In this document: positions 47,336 through 59,389 of the stretch, in pieces
Numbering within the stretch: position 1 is the first letter of the stretch
Layout of the letters: each line of letters begins with the position of its first letter
DNA from: Azolla pinnata
Taxonomy: Eukaryota; Streptophyta; Polypodiopsida; Salviniales; Salviniaceae
Length of the DNA stretch: 64,000 bases
Direction: 5' to 3'
NCBI GenBank assembly: GCA_037176905.1
Contig: JBBBWG010027090.1
Location: forward strand, 1-64,000
Made by a program: the position numbers and the translations under genes
Notes under the pieces: generated by a model
Seen by the model: the letters and a program-made list of their open reading frames with translations, nothing else
Told to the model about the DNA's origin: nothing
Database searches by the model: none

Positions 47336-47520
47336 CAAGAAGAAGAAGAAGAAGAAGAAGAAGAAGAAGAGAAGAAGAAGAAGAAGAAGAAGAAGAAGAA
47401 GAAGAAGAAGAAGAAGCAAACTGCCAAAAAAGCCCAAAGCTCTTGTTGTTGTTGGCTATGTCTCTTCCTCTTCCCTCTTCCCTCTTCTTCTTCTTCTTCT
47501 TCTTCTTCTGACTCTTCTTC
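47336..47520. repeat. GAA tract and facing CTT tract
   Basis: A GAA tract at 47337-47415 and a CTT tract at 47487-47510 are complementary and separated by about 70 bases, so a hairpin could form. Open frames are artefacts. Confidence 0.9.
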
Positions 47521-47654
47521 ATATGCACACTGCAGCCCTGCTTCTTCTTCCCCGTTCCAATAAGGTATGCTCTTCCTCTCCCTCTCTGTTTCTCTGTTCT
47601 CTGGCTTCTTCCCACATGATTCCGGTCAGAACCCACTCCCAGTTCTGGGTGCTC

Positions 47655-47850
47655 TCTTTGCTCCATGGCTAGGCCATACACCTGAAGAAGAAGAATCTCT
47701 GCTCCATGGCTAGGCCATACACCTGAAGAAGAAGAATCTCTGCTCCATGACTAGGCCATACACCTGAAGAAGAAGAATCTCTGCTCCATGACTAGGCCAT
47801 ACACCTGAAGAAGAAGAATCTCTGCTCCATGACTAGGCCATACACACCTC
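47655..47850. repeat. 41-bp tandem array, five copies
   Basis: Units of CTCCATGACTAGGCCATACA, CCTGAAGAAGAAGAATCTCTG, nearly identical, so probably young. Confidence 0.95.
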
Positions 47851-48069
47851 GCATAGAAATTTTGACAGTTCCACTCCTGAATTCTTTCCCATTTCTACCT
47901 GCTTTGCTGCTTTGCATTGGAATCAATCGAATTGGATCCGCGGAATATCTGCCAGTCAGCCGATTTGCCATCAGATATATATATATATATGGCTTGGATA
48001 TGACATATCAAGATTGGAAGATTAGTATGCATGACCATTACCATCAATCACACCCACACGTCTATGCAT

Positions 48070-48485
48070 TCTTTTGTGTAGCCCGATTCCATTTGGTTTT
48101 CTGATTCCTTACCTCTGTAATGAGGAGGTTTTGGTGACAAATGTTCAAATGGTTGTTGCTTGGCGATGTGTAGGTAGATACATCATCTGTAGATATATGT
48201 TCCTGATTTTCACACATCCATTCTTGTTGTTCCATATAGGTAGATACAATATCTGTAGATATATGTTCCTGATTTTCACACATCCATTCTTGTTGTTCCA
48301 TATAGGTAGATACAATATCTGTAGATATATGTTCCTGATTTTCACACATCCATTCTTGTTGTTCCATAGCAGCCATAATTCCATTTGGTTTTCTGATTTC
48401 TTACCCTTGTAATGAGGAGGGTTTTTTTTTTTTTTTCCTGACAATGTTCAAAGGGTTGTTGCTTGGAGATATATAGATAGGTATA
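48070..48485. repeat. nested tandem repeats (66 bp x 3 inside a 290-bp duplication)
   Basis: The 66-bp unit, with GTAGATATATGTTCCTGATT and TTCACACATCCATTCTTGTT, occurs three times at 48175-48370. Flanking copies of TTCCATTTGGTTTTCTGATT and GGTTGTTGCTTGG at 48085-48165 and 48378-48470 form an outer duplication. A TATA-type AGATATAGA tract follows. Confidence 0.93.
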
Positions 48486-48742
48486 GATATAGATGTATAG
48501 ATAAATAGGTAAATTATCTGACATAGCTTATATAGATAACACACCTTGACTTTTACCATCTTTGGCTGTTGTTGAATGGCATTTTTTCCCCCTTACAGTT
48601 GCAGCAAAACTCCAGCTTTGCGACTTTGCGAAACAGGAGAGACCTTGTAAATCGCGCGCGATCCGATTCGGGGAGAAGCTTGGCTCTTCTCATGTATATG
48701 TAACACACACTGATTCAAGGAGGGAGAGCAAAGAAGATAATA

Positions 48743-49231
48743 ATGGGCATCAAACCATTGACCAAGCAACAGCTAGCCGACCTGAGGGAGATCTTTCTGA
48801 GATTCGATATCGATGGCGACGGAAGCCTGACGGAGCTGGAGCTCGGAGCACTAGTTCTGTCATTGGGCCTCAACCCCACGGCCGATCAGATCACCGAGCT
48901 TCTGCACAAGTCGGATGCCAACAACAACGGGCTGATCGAATTCGAGGAGTTTGTCGCGATGATAGGGAATGATACGACCGACGAACAGATCTATACCCAA
49001 GAGGAGCTCCTATCGCTGTTCCGGAGATTCGATCGAGACGGGAATGGGTTCATAAGTGCTACTGAATTAGCTTATTCCATGGCCAGACTGGGTCATCCCT
49101 TGACTGTAACTGAGCTCGGTGAAATGATCCGGGAGGCGGACGTAGATGGCGATGGAAGGATTAGCTTCCTAGAGTTTGCAGCGGCAATGGTGAGCGCTGC
49201 TTCGCAGAGGCCTTTCATTTCAACTTGCTAA
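48743..49231 (+). CDS. calmodulin-like protein (CML15/16 type), 4 EF-hands
   Basis: Intronless, 162 residues. Four complete EF-hand loops: DIDGDGSLTELE (22-33), DANNNGLIEFEE (58-69), DRDGNGFISATE (97-108) and DVDGDGRISFLE (133-144). All have acidic position 1, Gly at 6 and Glu at 12, so all four should bind calcium. The N-terminus MGIKPLTKQQLADLREIFLR and the linker spacing resemble Arabidopsis CML15/16/18, cytosolic or nuclear calcium sensors that act by binding target proteins. Met-Gly at the start could be tested for myristoylation but the context is not strong. The ATG is the first in frame after an A-rich leader (AAGATAATAATGGGC). No damage is seen. Confidence 0.96.
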   Translation: MGIKPLTKQQLADLREIFLRFDIDGDGSLTELELGALVLSLGLNPTADQITELLHKSDANNNGLIEFEEFVAMIGNDTTDEQIYTQEELLSLFRRFDRDGNGFISATELAYSMARLGHPLTVTELGEMIREADVDGDGRISFLEFAAAMVSAASQRPFISTC

Positions 49232-49840
49232 AATGCCTGCCTCACCCAGTATGATGTAGAAAGAATGTGCTTGATGAACACGAGGAAGGGGAATCATCGC
49301 CTCGACAAATCCGTTGATATCTTCCTGTATGGCACATACAACTGGTTCTGTGCAGCCTTCACCTTTTGCTACACTGTAGCATCCAATTTGATTCCTGCAG
49401 TGTACAGGTTTTTTTCTTTCACGATCTTGTTTATACAATTCCTGACATTCTGTTATGCATTCGTATCGGCGTAAATATGCACCCTCATTCAACACTGCTT
49501 TGATTGCAACAGAACCAAATGCCCCACATTAACATCCTTTGATGCCAAGTTTTACAAGTGATACATTTAAACCTTCGTGAGCTGTGCGGCAGTGGAGAAC
49601 ATCTTTTTACAATCCAATGGTGATGGTAAAAATCTTGGTCTCTTTGGTAAAACAATCTGTTGTTCAGATTGGTTGGATCAAATATGCAGGGCCTTACAGC
49701 CTCTTTGGAAAGACGAAGGAAAAAACATTCCGTTGCCGTAGTATTCCGGGCTCTAGAGCTCCAGATGTGTGTCGGGGTGGAACCACCGAGGTTCTAAACC
49801 AGGAGATGGATAGTTGAAGAAGATATCAATATTTGGAAAT
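49232..49840. other. CML 3' region and intergenic DNA
   Basis: 49232-49500 is probably the 3' untranslated region. A short frame at 49584-49817 has no domain and is not called. Confidence 0.5.
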
Positions 49841-52293
49841 AATAGGAATTCCATTAGAGAAACTAATTACATTCATGTCCTTGGATCAATAGAACATATA
49901 TGTATTTGAGAGAGCAATTTGAGAGAATTAGGATACGAATCTTAAAACTAAGTTTAGATAAAAGAAAGTAGAGAGATAAGGTTTGGATCACATAGATTAG
50001 AGAGATTAGGTTTAGGTAAGAAAGAATAGGTTTGGATATCAGAGAGACTACAAAAGAGATAGATCAAAAGAAATAGATAGATTAAGGTTAGAGATATAGA
50101 ATAGGGTTTCGAAGAGATATGAGAAGAAATTATGCTTTAGTAGAGAGATTATAAGAGATTAGGGTATAACAATTGGATATTTGGGTTTTAGAAATAAGGT
50201 ATTAGGGCTTTAGAAATAGGTATTAGGGTTTTAGATATTCTTATGAGAATATGCTCGTCTCTCCCCTTCCCTCTATGCACGCCACTCCTTATATAGGTTG
50301 TGGAGTGGGTCGCCTTAGGAAGAAAACGCAGGAGGAAAATGGTAGGAAAAAAAAACAAAAAAAAAGTAGGAAAAAAAGCAGAAAAAAATAGAGAGAAAAA
50401 TAAAATAAAAGAACGCCAAGATGGGAGGTGCTTTTAAAAGCAATTGATTTAGCCACAACGCCTTACTAACTTTTTATTTTTATTTGTTTCTTGCGTTCTC
50501 TTAATCTGTCCAACGTTCCTTGTCTTTATTTATTTCATATCATATGCCCAAAACATCAGGACACTCGCCCCCTTGAAACCCGCACATCCTCCGGTATGTG
50601 CCAATAATGGTGGTGTGACGATATTTACTATGTCTTCATGGCGGTCTAGGATAAAATGTTTCCACCAGCTCCATTCTTTCCACAATAGCCATTCAACCCA
50701 ACCTATCCACCAAGTTTGTCTTGATATCTTGAAAATTGACATTGTTGTAGTCATGGTGTGATGTTGGTATATTTGATCATTCTCCCATTTGACGAGTCTT
50801 TTACATGTACTGATCCTCTCACCTTTATCTTCTTGCATGACTTTGATGAAGCCTTTGATGATGCCGATATTTCGATTGTTGCTAAGCTCGCACTTATTCT
50901 TCTCCTCTTGATTTACTTTGATGAAGACTCCGATGTTTGGATCATTCCCATGCTTGCAGTCGATATTATCTTCTTGTTCACTGAAACCTTCGATGATGTT
51001 GATGTTTGGACCTTTACCAATATGCTCGCACTTGATAATATCGAAGTTGACCTCCTTTTCATTGTTATTAGCCGAATATATGTCGATATCTTCTTTGATA
51101 AATTTGTTCAAACTATTTTGATCATTTTCTTCGTTGTTGATCTTATACAAGTCCTTGTAATTTGCTTTAATGCCAATATCAAAATCATATTGTTGTTTCA
51201 TGATCGTATCCAGATCATTTTCTTCTTTAGTGACTCTATTAGAACCACCTTTGTTATTAATGATCCTATTCGAATTATTTTGTTCCTTAATGATCGTATC
51301 CAGATCATTTTCTTCTTTGATGTTGAGTTGGTTAATTCTATTAGGGTACTACAATTCTTTCTCATCTATGATTTTAATATTGTCAGTATTTTCAACTTTG
51401 TTTTGGACTTGGTTAATTTTATTTTCTTCTACCTGATAACTAACCTTCTCCACGTTGAGTTCTTGTTTGTTGTCTTCGTCGGTAAGGTCTTTTTTATCTC
51501 TTTTATCAAGTCTTCTTTCTTCTGCCAAGTAATTGTAGTAGTCGCAAGCATATTCTGGTTCGTCTTTGACCATATGAAGCATATTTGTTGCATCCAATAA
51601 GCTTTCAAATCCTTCTTCAATCTCCCCTTCAACTAATAGTTGGATTCCTTTGCGTGCAAATGGGATCGCCAAGTGCTCCAGTCCAGTTGTCTTCTCGAAT
51701 GTTGCTAGCAAGTTATAAGATATCATGATGATCTCCAAATTCTTCGAGACCTCCATCTCCTTTGCCAGCCGCTTCACGTCGGGTTCACCAAAGATGTCGG
51801 GATAATCGACAAGTATGCGTGAAAGCAGAGGCAGATCCACCAGGGATTTGAACCAGAGGAAACTAGAGTGGCAGAGTGGCGAGAAACGGAATTGTAACGA
51901 ATATCCAGATATCAGAATAAGAAGAAGCAAGGGAAAAACTAATAAGAATTGAATTGAATGTCGGATAATCGGATTATAATGAGTAGAGTTCTTGATTCCA
52001 AGCCGCCCTTCCCCCATGTACGCCACTCCTTATATAGGCTGTGGAGTGGGTCGCCATAGTAGAAAAAACGCAGGAGGAAAAAAAACTAGGAAAATAAAGC
52101 AGGAAAAAAAGTAGAGAAAAAAAGTAGAGAAAAAAAAGTAGAGAGGAAAAAAAAACCAAAATAGGAATCAACCTAATGACCTATGCCTTTTTAAAGCAAG
52201 TGTTTTATCCACCACGCCCTTACGTTCTTTTCAAACTATTTAGCATTCATTGTCATAATGTATTTCACATTATACGCCCAAATCTTCAGGACA
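49840..52293 (-). mobile_element. LTR-type fossil, probably non-autonomous
   Basis: Two related segments face the same way: about 50250-50565 and about 52005-52293. Both have CACTCCTTATATAGG-TGTGGAGTGG (TATA-like), AAAACGCAGGAGGAAAA, TTTAAAAGCAA or TTTAAAGCAA, and ATGCCCAAA/ACGCCCAAA then TCAGGACAC. On the minus strand an LTR would begin TGTCCTGA, preceded on the left by a purine-rich TTTCAAGGGGGCGAG (polypurine-tract-like), which sets minus orientation. Internal minus-strand frames are charged and lack any recognisable protease, reverse transcriptase or integrase. The flanking copies are well diverged, so it is old and broken. Outer and inner LTR edges are uncertain, especially at left, where 49840-50230 is a degenerate AGAGATTAGG repeat. 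Confidence 0.6.
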
Positions 52294-52932
52294 CCGTCGA
52301 TCCACGGATTGACGATTACGGCATGTCGATTCCACGATTTAAGTCGATCCATACGATTGTTTCCATATGCTTTCAAGCCGTGTGAGCTTTCTGTCACCAC
52401 ACCGTCTCTATTGCGCGGGGCTTCTACATATTGAAGCCTCAACAACTTATCCACCATGCCTTTACGTTCTTTTCGAACTATTTAGCATTCATTGTCATAA
52501 TGTATTTCACATTATACGCCCAAATCTTCAGGACACCGTCGATCCACGGATTGACGATTACGGCCTGTCGATTCTACGATTTACGTCGATCCATACGATT
52601 GTTTCCATATGCTTTTAAGCCGTGTGAGCTTTCTGTCATGACACCGTCTCTATTGCGCGGGGCTTCTGCATATTGAAGCCTCAACAACTTATCCACCATG
52701 CCCTTACGTTCTTTTCGAACTATTTAGCATTTATTGTCATAATGTATTTCACATTATACGCTCAAATCTTCAGGACACCGTCGATCCACGGATTGACGAT
52801 TACGGCCTGTCGATTCCACGATTTACGTCGATCCATACGATTGTTTCCATATGCTTTCAAGCCGTGTGAGCTTTCTGTCACGACACCGTTTCTATTGCGC
52901 GGGGCTTCTGCATATTAAAGCCTCAACAACTT
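52200..52932. repeat. 240-bp tandem array, three copies, sharing the LTR end
   Basis: Units start at TATCCACCACGCCCTTACG (52205) and TATCCACCATGCC (near 52447 and 52688), and each includes TTTAGCATTCATTGTCATAA, ACGCCCAAATCTTCAGGACA, CCGTCGATCCACGGATTGAC and TATTGCGCGGGGCTTC. The first half of the first unit is also the right LTR end of the neighbouring fossil. Copies are nearly identical to each other. Confidence 0.95.
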
Positions 52933-55715
52933 AGGTAACAAAAATGCAAGAACTTAAATCAAGAAAAATTCCATCCATTCTCTAGACTCTCTCTCTCTCT
53001 CCTCTCTTAACTTGTTTGAGTGATTCACAAAAATGACAGTAGTCTTCTGGGTTTCTTGCATGTGGAGCTAGTGTACTAATCACAGTGGATTGTATTTGAT
53101 TTGGGGTGTATGTGTTTCAAGTGCTTCACAATGTTTGCCTCGAAAATTGTATCTGTGAGCTCCTTCCAAAAGGTTTTTTTACATGTCAAGAGATTATTGT
53201 ACTGCAATGATCGTGATGATGATCCAAAAGGTTTGATCCTAAAAATGCGTTTTTTTTCCTACAGTGTCTTTATGTTCTAAAATACATGAATTGCACTATA
53301 GGTTTTTGATCTAATGGGTGGTCCATGCTTGACCACTGACGAACTCTATCCCATATCTTTCTGTGGGAATCAGCATATAGGTGCTTTTCCTTATAAAAAC
53401 GGAGATAGGAAGGAGCGAGTACCTTGGAGATTGCTTGGATGCAATCATCGGGTGCGAGTTGAAGGGCAAGCAGTTCTTTGGCCACTTCTTCTAGGAGAGC
53501 AAACCATGCCCTGATGATTCATACATGGAAGGGTCAAAAAGCTTATCCCAAGAATTCATAGACAAGATTAGGATAATTTCCAAAAAAATATACAGGCCTG
53601 AACCTCTCTAATGGCTCCAACATTTGGGATCTTTTTTCTTTCCCCCCCAACTTCATCGGCAGCTGTGTGAAAGATCGATGAAAGCGCTCATACCATGAAA
53701 AAAGCCTCCCCTGGAGGTAGATGAAAGCATTTGGCCCCCACCTTTGTGATGTATACTTGTGAATTGAGCTGTCTTTTCCAAGGAGAACATTAGTCCCAAG
53801 AGGATTGAAACCCTAATGTTTTGCAAACACCAACTGTAACTAAGATTAGCATAGATGCCCAAAGTCCTAGAAACAAGTGAAGCTTCTCTTTTCTCTTTTG
53901 TCCAGCAGGGGGAGAGAGAGACAGAGACAAACTTGTTGGAGAGGAAGGGAAGTGGAGATGGCTATAGAGTGTCGAATACAGGCATCTAATGGCCGTGTTC
54001 ACACTGTCCATAAGTGGACGGGCCATATCTGTAATATGTCAGAATGGCGTGAGCCCTAGCCTGGGGGTATAAATACCAGACTTGTATGGTCGTCCAAGGT
54101 TGGTTACTCAAACTCTAGATAATAGACGTTCTATTTTGTGCCTATCTCTCTCTCTCCTTCTCTCTCTCGTGTCTTGGCCGCCACTTCGAACCTCTTCAGA
54201 TCTGGAGCCTCCTCCTTTAGATCTGATCTTCTTTTAGCATCAACTCACATCTTGACGGCTCCACCATACTGCTGGAAGCCAGTGCTTTGTTCCGCCTGAC
54301 AACGTCACACAACATGGAGCTTCCCTTGTATATGAGACCAGCTTTGGCTCCATAGCTGATATATGAAGAGGAAGGTGGAGATGGCTATGGAGCTTCCCTT
54401 TCTCTATGAGACCAGCTTTGGCTCCATAGCTAAAGATATGAAGAGGAAGGAAGACATAAAAACCTCCCCCTTCAAACTTTTCCAATGTTTCAGCAATTGG
54501 GCTCTATGTGTTTAATGTTCAATGTCAGCAAAACAACTGCATCAAGAGCTCGGGCTTGTTCTCAATCTTCACCACCATGGCATCGTTGTGATCATTGCCG
54601 CTACCAGCGAGAAGTAACTTCACCAAACAACTCGGGTAGGATCTCGATCCATTTACATAATCGATCACCGACCGTGGCAACATCGACGTTTGCTATTACC
54701 ATGAAGAAACAACTCTGTCAATTAGTTCGGACATGCTCCCGATCCGTAAACAAAGCCGATCGAAGGTCAAATGATACGATGACAATGATGACGATTGTTT
54801 GTTAGGGAATGCATTTCATAAACTATAATCTTAAAACTCCTTCACTACCTCTCTTTTTCAACTCAAGTCTATGCCCTAAATCCTATTGTCAATAGCCCAG
54901 ACCGTGTCAAGATGATATTACCTCTCATAAACTGAATGGTTCCTACCGAATTTTTGCTTGAGCATCCCATTGATCGTCACCTTGCCTAAACCAAAGATCT
55001 CCTCTCTCCATGAACCACAACGGCCACCTAATATGCATGAAAAACCACCATAGCTCAGTAAGAATCAATGGAATTAGCTCTGAAAAACGGATTCTACATG
55101 GCCTTGCACACTTTTAAGTACACATCATGATCAATTAGTACTTACAACCGTTAGAAAACATAGCTGGACATGGTATAAATCATGCTCATACCGACTGGTA
55201 TCATCAATATTAGATGAATCTTTGGTGTGTCCCACGTTGAGGTTTTTCCTTGTCCCCAGGGTTTAGGGTTTAGAATTGAACAGGATCAACAATGGTCATG
55301 ATTCAAATTACCATCTCTACTTCAAAACAGAGTATTTCCTTTTCCGATTGCACTGACTTATGATTGGTTTTCTTTGCTCCAGAGAAAGACTAGCTGTTTA
55401 ACAATTACCTAAAATAGCTAACCACCAAAACGACATCAAAATCCAACATAATGACCAAAAAATATTTAGAAAGATCTAAAGAGGGTTCGCGAGCCCACAG
55501 AATTGGTGTATCTGCAAAGTCTCTGCATGATGTTAAATACGCCTGCATTGATAGATACATATTGCATACATTTGTCCTTAAATGTCTTCTTTTGAGTACT
55601 TTAATCCAACGTTATGAGCTGCATCTTCTCCGATACAGGCCAAGAGCATCAACAATGCCATGGAAGCTGCATGAGTTTGAGCTTACCACATCTCCCGTGA
55701 TGGGGCCATTTTAAT
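52933..55715. other. intergenic; one possible LTR-like promoter segment
   Basis: 53860-54245 contains GGGGTATAAATACCAGACTT (TATA box), then CT-rich sequence and GATCTTCTTTTAGCATCA, a layout seen in solo LTRs or Pol II promoters, but no partner copy is in the window. 54340-54470 has two copies of GGAGCTTCCCTTG/GGAGCTTCCCTTT with GAGACCAGCTTTGGCTCCAT. 54525-54775 has two loosely similar units. A minus-strand frame at 53270-53485 is Leu-rich but has no ATG start. No gene is called. Confidence 0.4.
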
Positions 55716-58385
55716 TCAAAACCGTACTCCACATCTCTCAACCATTGCGAGCTCCATTTCATCATTATCATTGATCCGCCTCAATTCAGAGGAACCAACA
55801 TGATTGATTTGGTTGTTGATCAGATCACAACTGTTGTTGTTAATTGTGCCATTTTCACTTCCTTCAGTGGTGGTAATGACCTTGAACTGAGAAATAGACC
55901 GTTGCTTCCTTTTCCTCTTCATATCTTTAGACAAGGGACAGAGAAATATCGAAGCAGGCGTTTTTTCGTTTGAATTTAGCTTGCCGTCAATGGCTTGCTT
56001 CTTCCTTCGGTTCTCCCAACGTGAGAGCAAATCAAATGTTTCCAAATCATTACTATAAGATGATGAAGCAGCTGAAGATATATCATTCATCATCTGCAGG
56101 AAACCTGTAGACGCTCCTCCATTACATGACGTCCAGAGGACCGACTGCACATTTCTGAGTGCAGAAGGCGCTGAGGAATCTTGCAGAAAACTCAGAGTTT
56201 TTGTTTTCTCATTTATATTACTAGCTTTTGGCATGCCTGAAAGATTGTGCACATGATTGTATTCTGCACCCGACAAGGCACTGTTGATCACATCTTCATC
56301 TAAAGCTTTGTTTGCAGCTGACATTGTTGCTGTTGTCTGAGGATCGTTTCCTATAATCGAGGATAATGGAGGATCGTTTCCCACTGAAGAGGAGATCAAA
56401 GCGTTGTTCCTGATGGAGGAGGTCAAGGAATCGTTTCTGACGAGGGAGGAGGCCGAGTTATCGGCTCTAACAGAAGAGGAGGTCAAGGTAATGTCTCTGA
56501 CTGAGGGGCGGGTCATGTCTCCGAAAGAGAAGATTAGGTCAGCATTTCTCATTGAAGAAGGGTTTCCGACTGTGGAGGTTGTTGAACGAACGTTTCCATT
56601 GTCTGAGGCGGAAGAAATGTTTCCGTTGGTAGAGGTTGAAGAGATGTTTCGTCTGGATGGGAGTAGAGGTCCAATGGCCAAAGTTTTTCCTTTCGTTGTG
56701 GTTGAAGGAACGGTTCCGTTCGTTAAGGTTGAAGGAAGGTTCTTGAAAGAGGGGGAGGTAGGCGGGTTTTTGATCCATGGTCTTGACAGGTGAAGCAGGT
56801 GATCATGGTTCGGGAGCTTCCCTTGTACACTTGTATTCTCCAGGAGTAAATCAGAAGCTGTAAAAACATGATCCTCACGATGAACACCTGATTGACGGAT
56901 TGCCTGATCTTCATCACTGTTGGATATATTAGCCAATGCAGTTCCGAGTGTCTGAGGATCTGTTGATCGCTGAAGAGGAATCGAGTCTTTTTTCCCTGGT
57001 TCTCCATGCAATGTACTTCCACCCAGATAATCTTCCATAGGCACAGTATAACGCTTCATCTGGGAATCGACAGCGTTGTTGCAAGACTTCCTATTACTGT
57101 CCAAGGAAGTGTCGCCAAATCTCTCATGACCTAATTTACTGCCAAATGGCTTCAAGAGGCCGTCTGTGGAGTCCATGTTAAACCAGGTCTTTAGAGCCAT
57201 TAAATCGTCGTTGAGCTCTGTGTGCTTCATGGCCATGGGGGTGATGTGCATCTGCGGGTCAGTAGAAGTGTCGTTCGAACCTGCACCATTACCGGCGGGA
57301 TGGAGAGAAGAGAAGCAAGGTTGGAAGAGAGGTAAACTCTGAATGTATTGTGTTATGCTGGCCTGTGGAAAACTAGGAGAGAGAAATTAGTAATCCGAGA
57401 GAGAAAGAGAGAGAGCCAAGATATCCATCGTTTCTGCAATTCAAATAGAGAGAGAGAGAACCTTGGTGCTACTTGTTCCTGCTGAGAATCCATTTACCAG
57501 CATTACCTGAAATCAACATCCAGAGCTGAATGTGATTGATTGCCTGTTGGATGAGAAACCATGTGTAACTGTATTCGAAATGAAATCGGAAGAAGAATAT
57601 GATGGAAGTATGAGTGAGGGAGAAACGAAAGAAAGAAACCAAATGATCAGGAAACGGGAAAGAATCCATGGATTCTCAAGGCAATTCTAGCCAGCTTGTT
57701 GAGTTAAAATCTTCATATCCTCACAGAAAGAATGATAGCAGAATGAAAATTCTCCAATACAGATGATTTCAATGATTGATGAAGAAGCAGAAGAAGAAAT
57801 GAGGACTTAGAAAGGAAAGAAAGAAACCAAATGTGCAGGAAATGGGAAACAAGCCATGGAATCTCAAGGAAATTCTAGCCTTGATGAATTCTATTACCCG
57901 CAGATCTTAACCAGAACGAATCTCCGAAGGATCGTTTTAAATGCTCGATGAAGAAGCAGAAGAAGCAAATGAAGATCAAGAAAGGAAAGAAAGAAACCAA
58001 ATATGCAGGAATTAATGGGATTAAAGAAGCCATGGAATCTCTAGGAAACTCTAGCCCTGATGAATCCTTAGTACCTGCAGATCTTTAACCAGAACGAATC
58101 TCCGAATGATCTTTCTATTTTGTTTCCAGTGCACTAGGATCAGTGATTACTTAGTTTCTTCTGAAACCTTAGGGTCGAAGACAGAGACCAGTAGGAGACT
58201 CCGTTTCTCCGTTAACTTACCGTCACGAGGTCGCGGCGAGTGGCGAGGTCGAAGGTGGATTCTCTGATGCAGGAGACGGTGCGAGTGTAGGATTCCAAGG
58301 AAACGGAAGCAGCTCGTTGTTCCGCGGCAGAGGCGGAGCTCAGCCGGCGGCGCGCAGGCTCGGCGGAGTCACGGCAGCTGCTCAT
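55716..58385 (-). CDS. unrecognised 618-residue plant protein, 3 exons
   Basis: Exon 1 58385-58221 (55 codons), exon 2 57506-57462 (15 codons) and exon 3 57362-55716 (549 codons with stop) all join in phase 0 with GT-AG introns. The N-terminus contains SVSLESYTRTVSCIRESTFD and LATRRDLVT, then VMLVNGFSAGTSSTK and ASITQYIQSLPLFQPCFSSL, which look conserved. The middle (about 270-420) is low-complexity Ser/Thr/Asn with short units like SSTSTNGNISS. Near the C-terminus are DLLSRWENRRKKQ and MKRKRKQR, the latter a possible nuclear localisation signal; it ends VERCGVRF. No enzyme domain or membrane segment is visible. I do not recognise the family; a nuclear regulatory or scaffold role is only inference. 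A hexanucleotide array begins about 40 bases before the start codon. Confidence 0.75.
57560..58100. repeat. 170-190 bp array, three copies, in intron 1 of the 618-residue gene
   Basis: Units share GAAGAAGCAGAAGAAG, GAAAGGAAAGAAAGAAACCA, AAT-TGCAGGAA, GCCATGGAATCTC-AGGAAA and CAGATCTTAACCAGAACGAA. The leftmost unit is the most diverged. Confidence 0.88.
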
Positions 58386-58426
58386 TTCCCCCCCCCCCCC
58401 GGCCTCCTGTCTGTCTGGCCTGAAGG

Positions 58427-59170
58427 CGAAGGTGACGGCGAAGGCGAAGGCGACGGCGAAGGCGACGGCGAAGGCGAAAGCGAAGGCGAAAGCGAAGGCG
58501 ACGGCGAAGGCGAAAGCGAAGGCGAAGGCGAAGGCGATGGCGATGGCGACGGCGAAAGTGAGGCGAAGGCGAAGGCGATGGCGAAGATGAAGGCGAAGAC
58601 GAAGGCGATGGCAACGGCGACGGCGAAGGCGAAGGCGAAGGCGATGGCGAAGATGAAGGCGAAGGCGAAGGCGAAGGCGACGGCGACGGCGAAGGCCAAG
58701 GCCAAGGCGATGGCGAAGGCCAAGGCGATGGCGAAGGCCAAGGCGATGGCGAAGGCCAAAGCGATGGCGAAGGCCAAGGCGAAGGCGATGGCGAAGGCCA
58801 AGGCAAAGGCGAAGACGAAGGCGAAGGCGAAGGTGATGGCGAAGATGAAGGCGAAGACGAAGGCGAAGGCGAAGGCGAAGGCGATGGCGAAGGCCAAGGC
58901 CAAGGAAAAGGAGAAGACGAAGGCGACGGCGAAGGCGATGGCGATGGCGACGGCGAAGGCGAAGGCGAAGGCGATGGCGATGGCGATGGAGGCGAAGGCG
59001 AAGGCGAAGGCGACGGCGATGGCGATGGCGAAGGCGAAGGCGATGGCGATGGCGAAGGCGATGGCGATGGCGATGGCGACGGCGAAGGCGAAGGCGAAGG
59101 CGATGGCGAAGGCGATGGCGAAGGCGATGGCGATGGCGATGGCGACGGCGAAGGCGAAGGCGAAGGCGAT
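58427..59170. repeat. GGCGAA/GGCGAT hexanucleotide array, about 740 bp
   Basis: Tandem GGCGAAGGCGAAGGCGATGG with GGCGAC and GGCCAA variants. Several frames on both strands stay open for 300 or more codons because the hexamer contains no stop in those phases. It ends in GCGTTTTGCGTTTTGCG short repeats. It lies immediately upstream of the start of the 618-residue gene on the minus strand. Confidence 0.97.
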
Positions 59171-59389
59171 GGAGCTTTCTGCGTTTTGCGTTTTGCGTTT
59201 TGCGTTTTCTGCTTTTCCCAACGCCTTCCGACAAAAAAATTGTAAAAGGGAGAATCTGAAACCAAAACGAAAGAGGGATAAAAACGCGCCAAACCAAATT
59301 ATAAAGTTGCATTTTTTGACGCCTGCGAATTTATCAAAAACAAAATCACGCACGAATTGATGCTTGCTACCTTCCCCCTCAATATTTTT

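Noticed and set aside
51845-51890. tRNA gene suggested by GGGATTTGAACC and TGGCAGAGTGGCGAG
   Set aside because: The box-B-like and box-A-like stretches lie in opposite orientations and no cloverleaf can be drawn.
53270-53485. Leu-rich minus-strand frame with a donor-like AAG|GTACTC
   Set aside because: It begins at a GTG, not ATG, has an upstream stop in frame and no acceptor, and matches no family I know.
58212-59360. Four frames of 307 to 366 codons across the hexanucleotide array
   Set aside because: They are artefacts of a stop-free hexamer; only the short minus-strand stretch 58385-58221 is supported, as exon 1 of the neighbouring gene.
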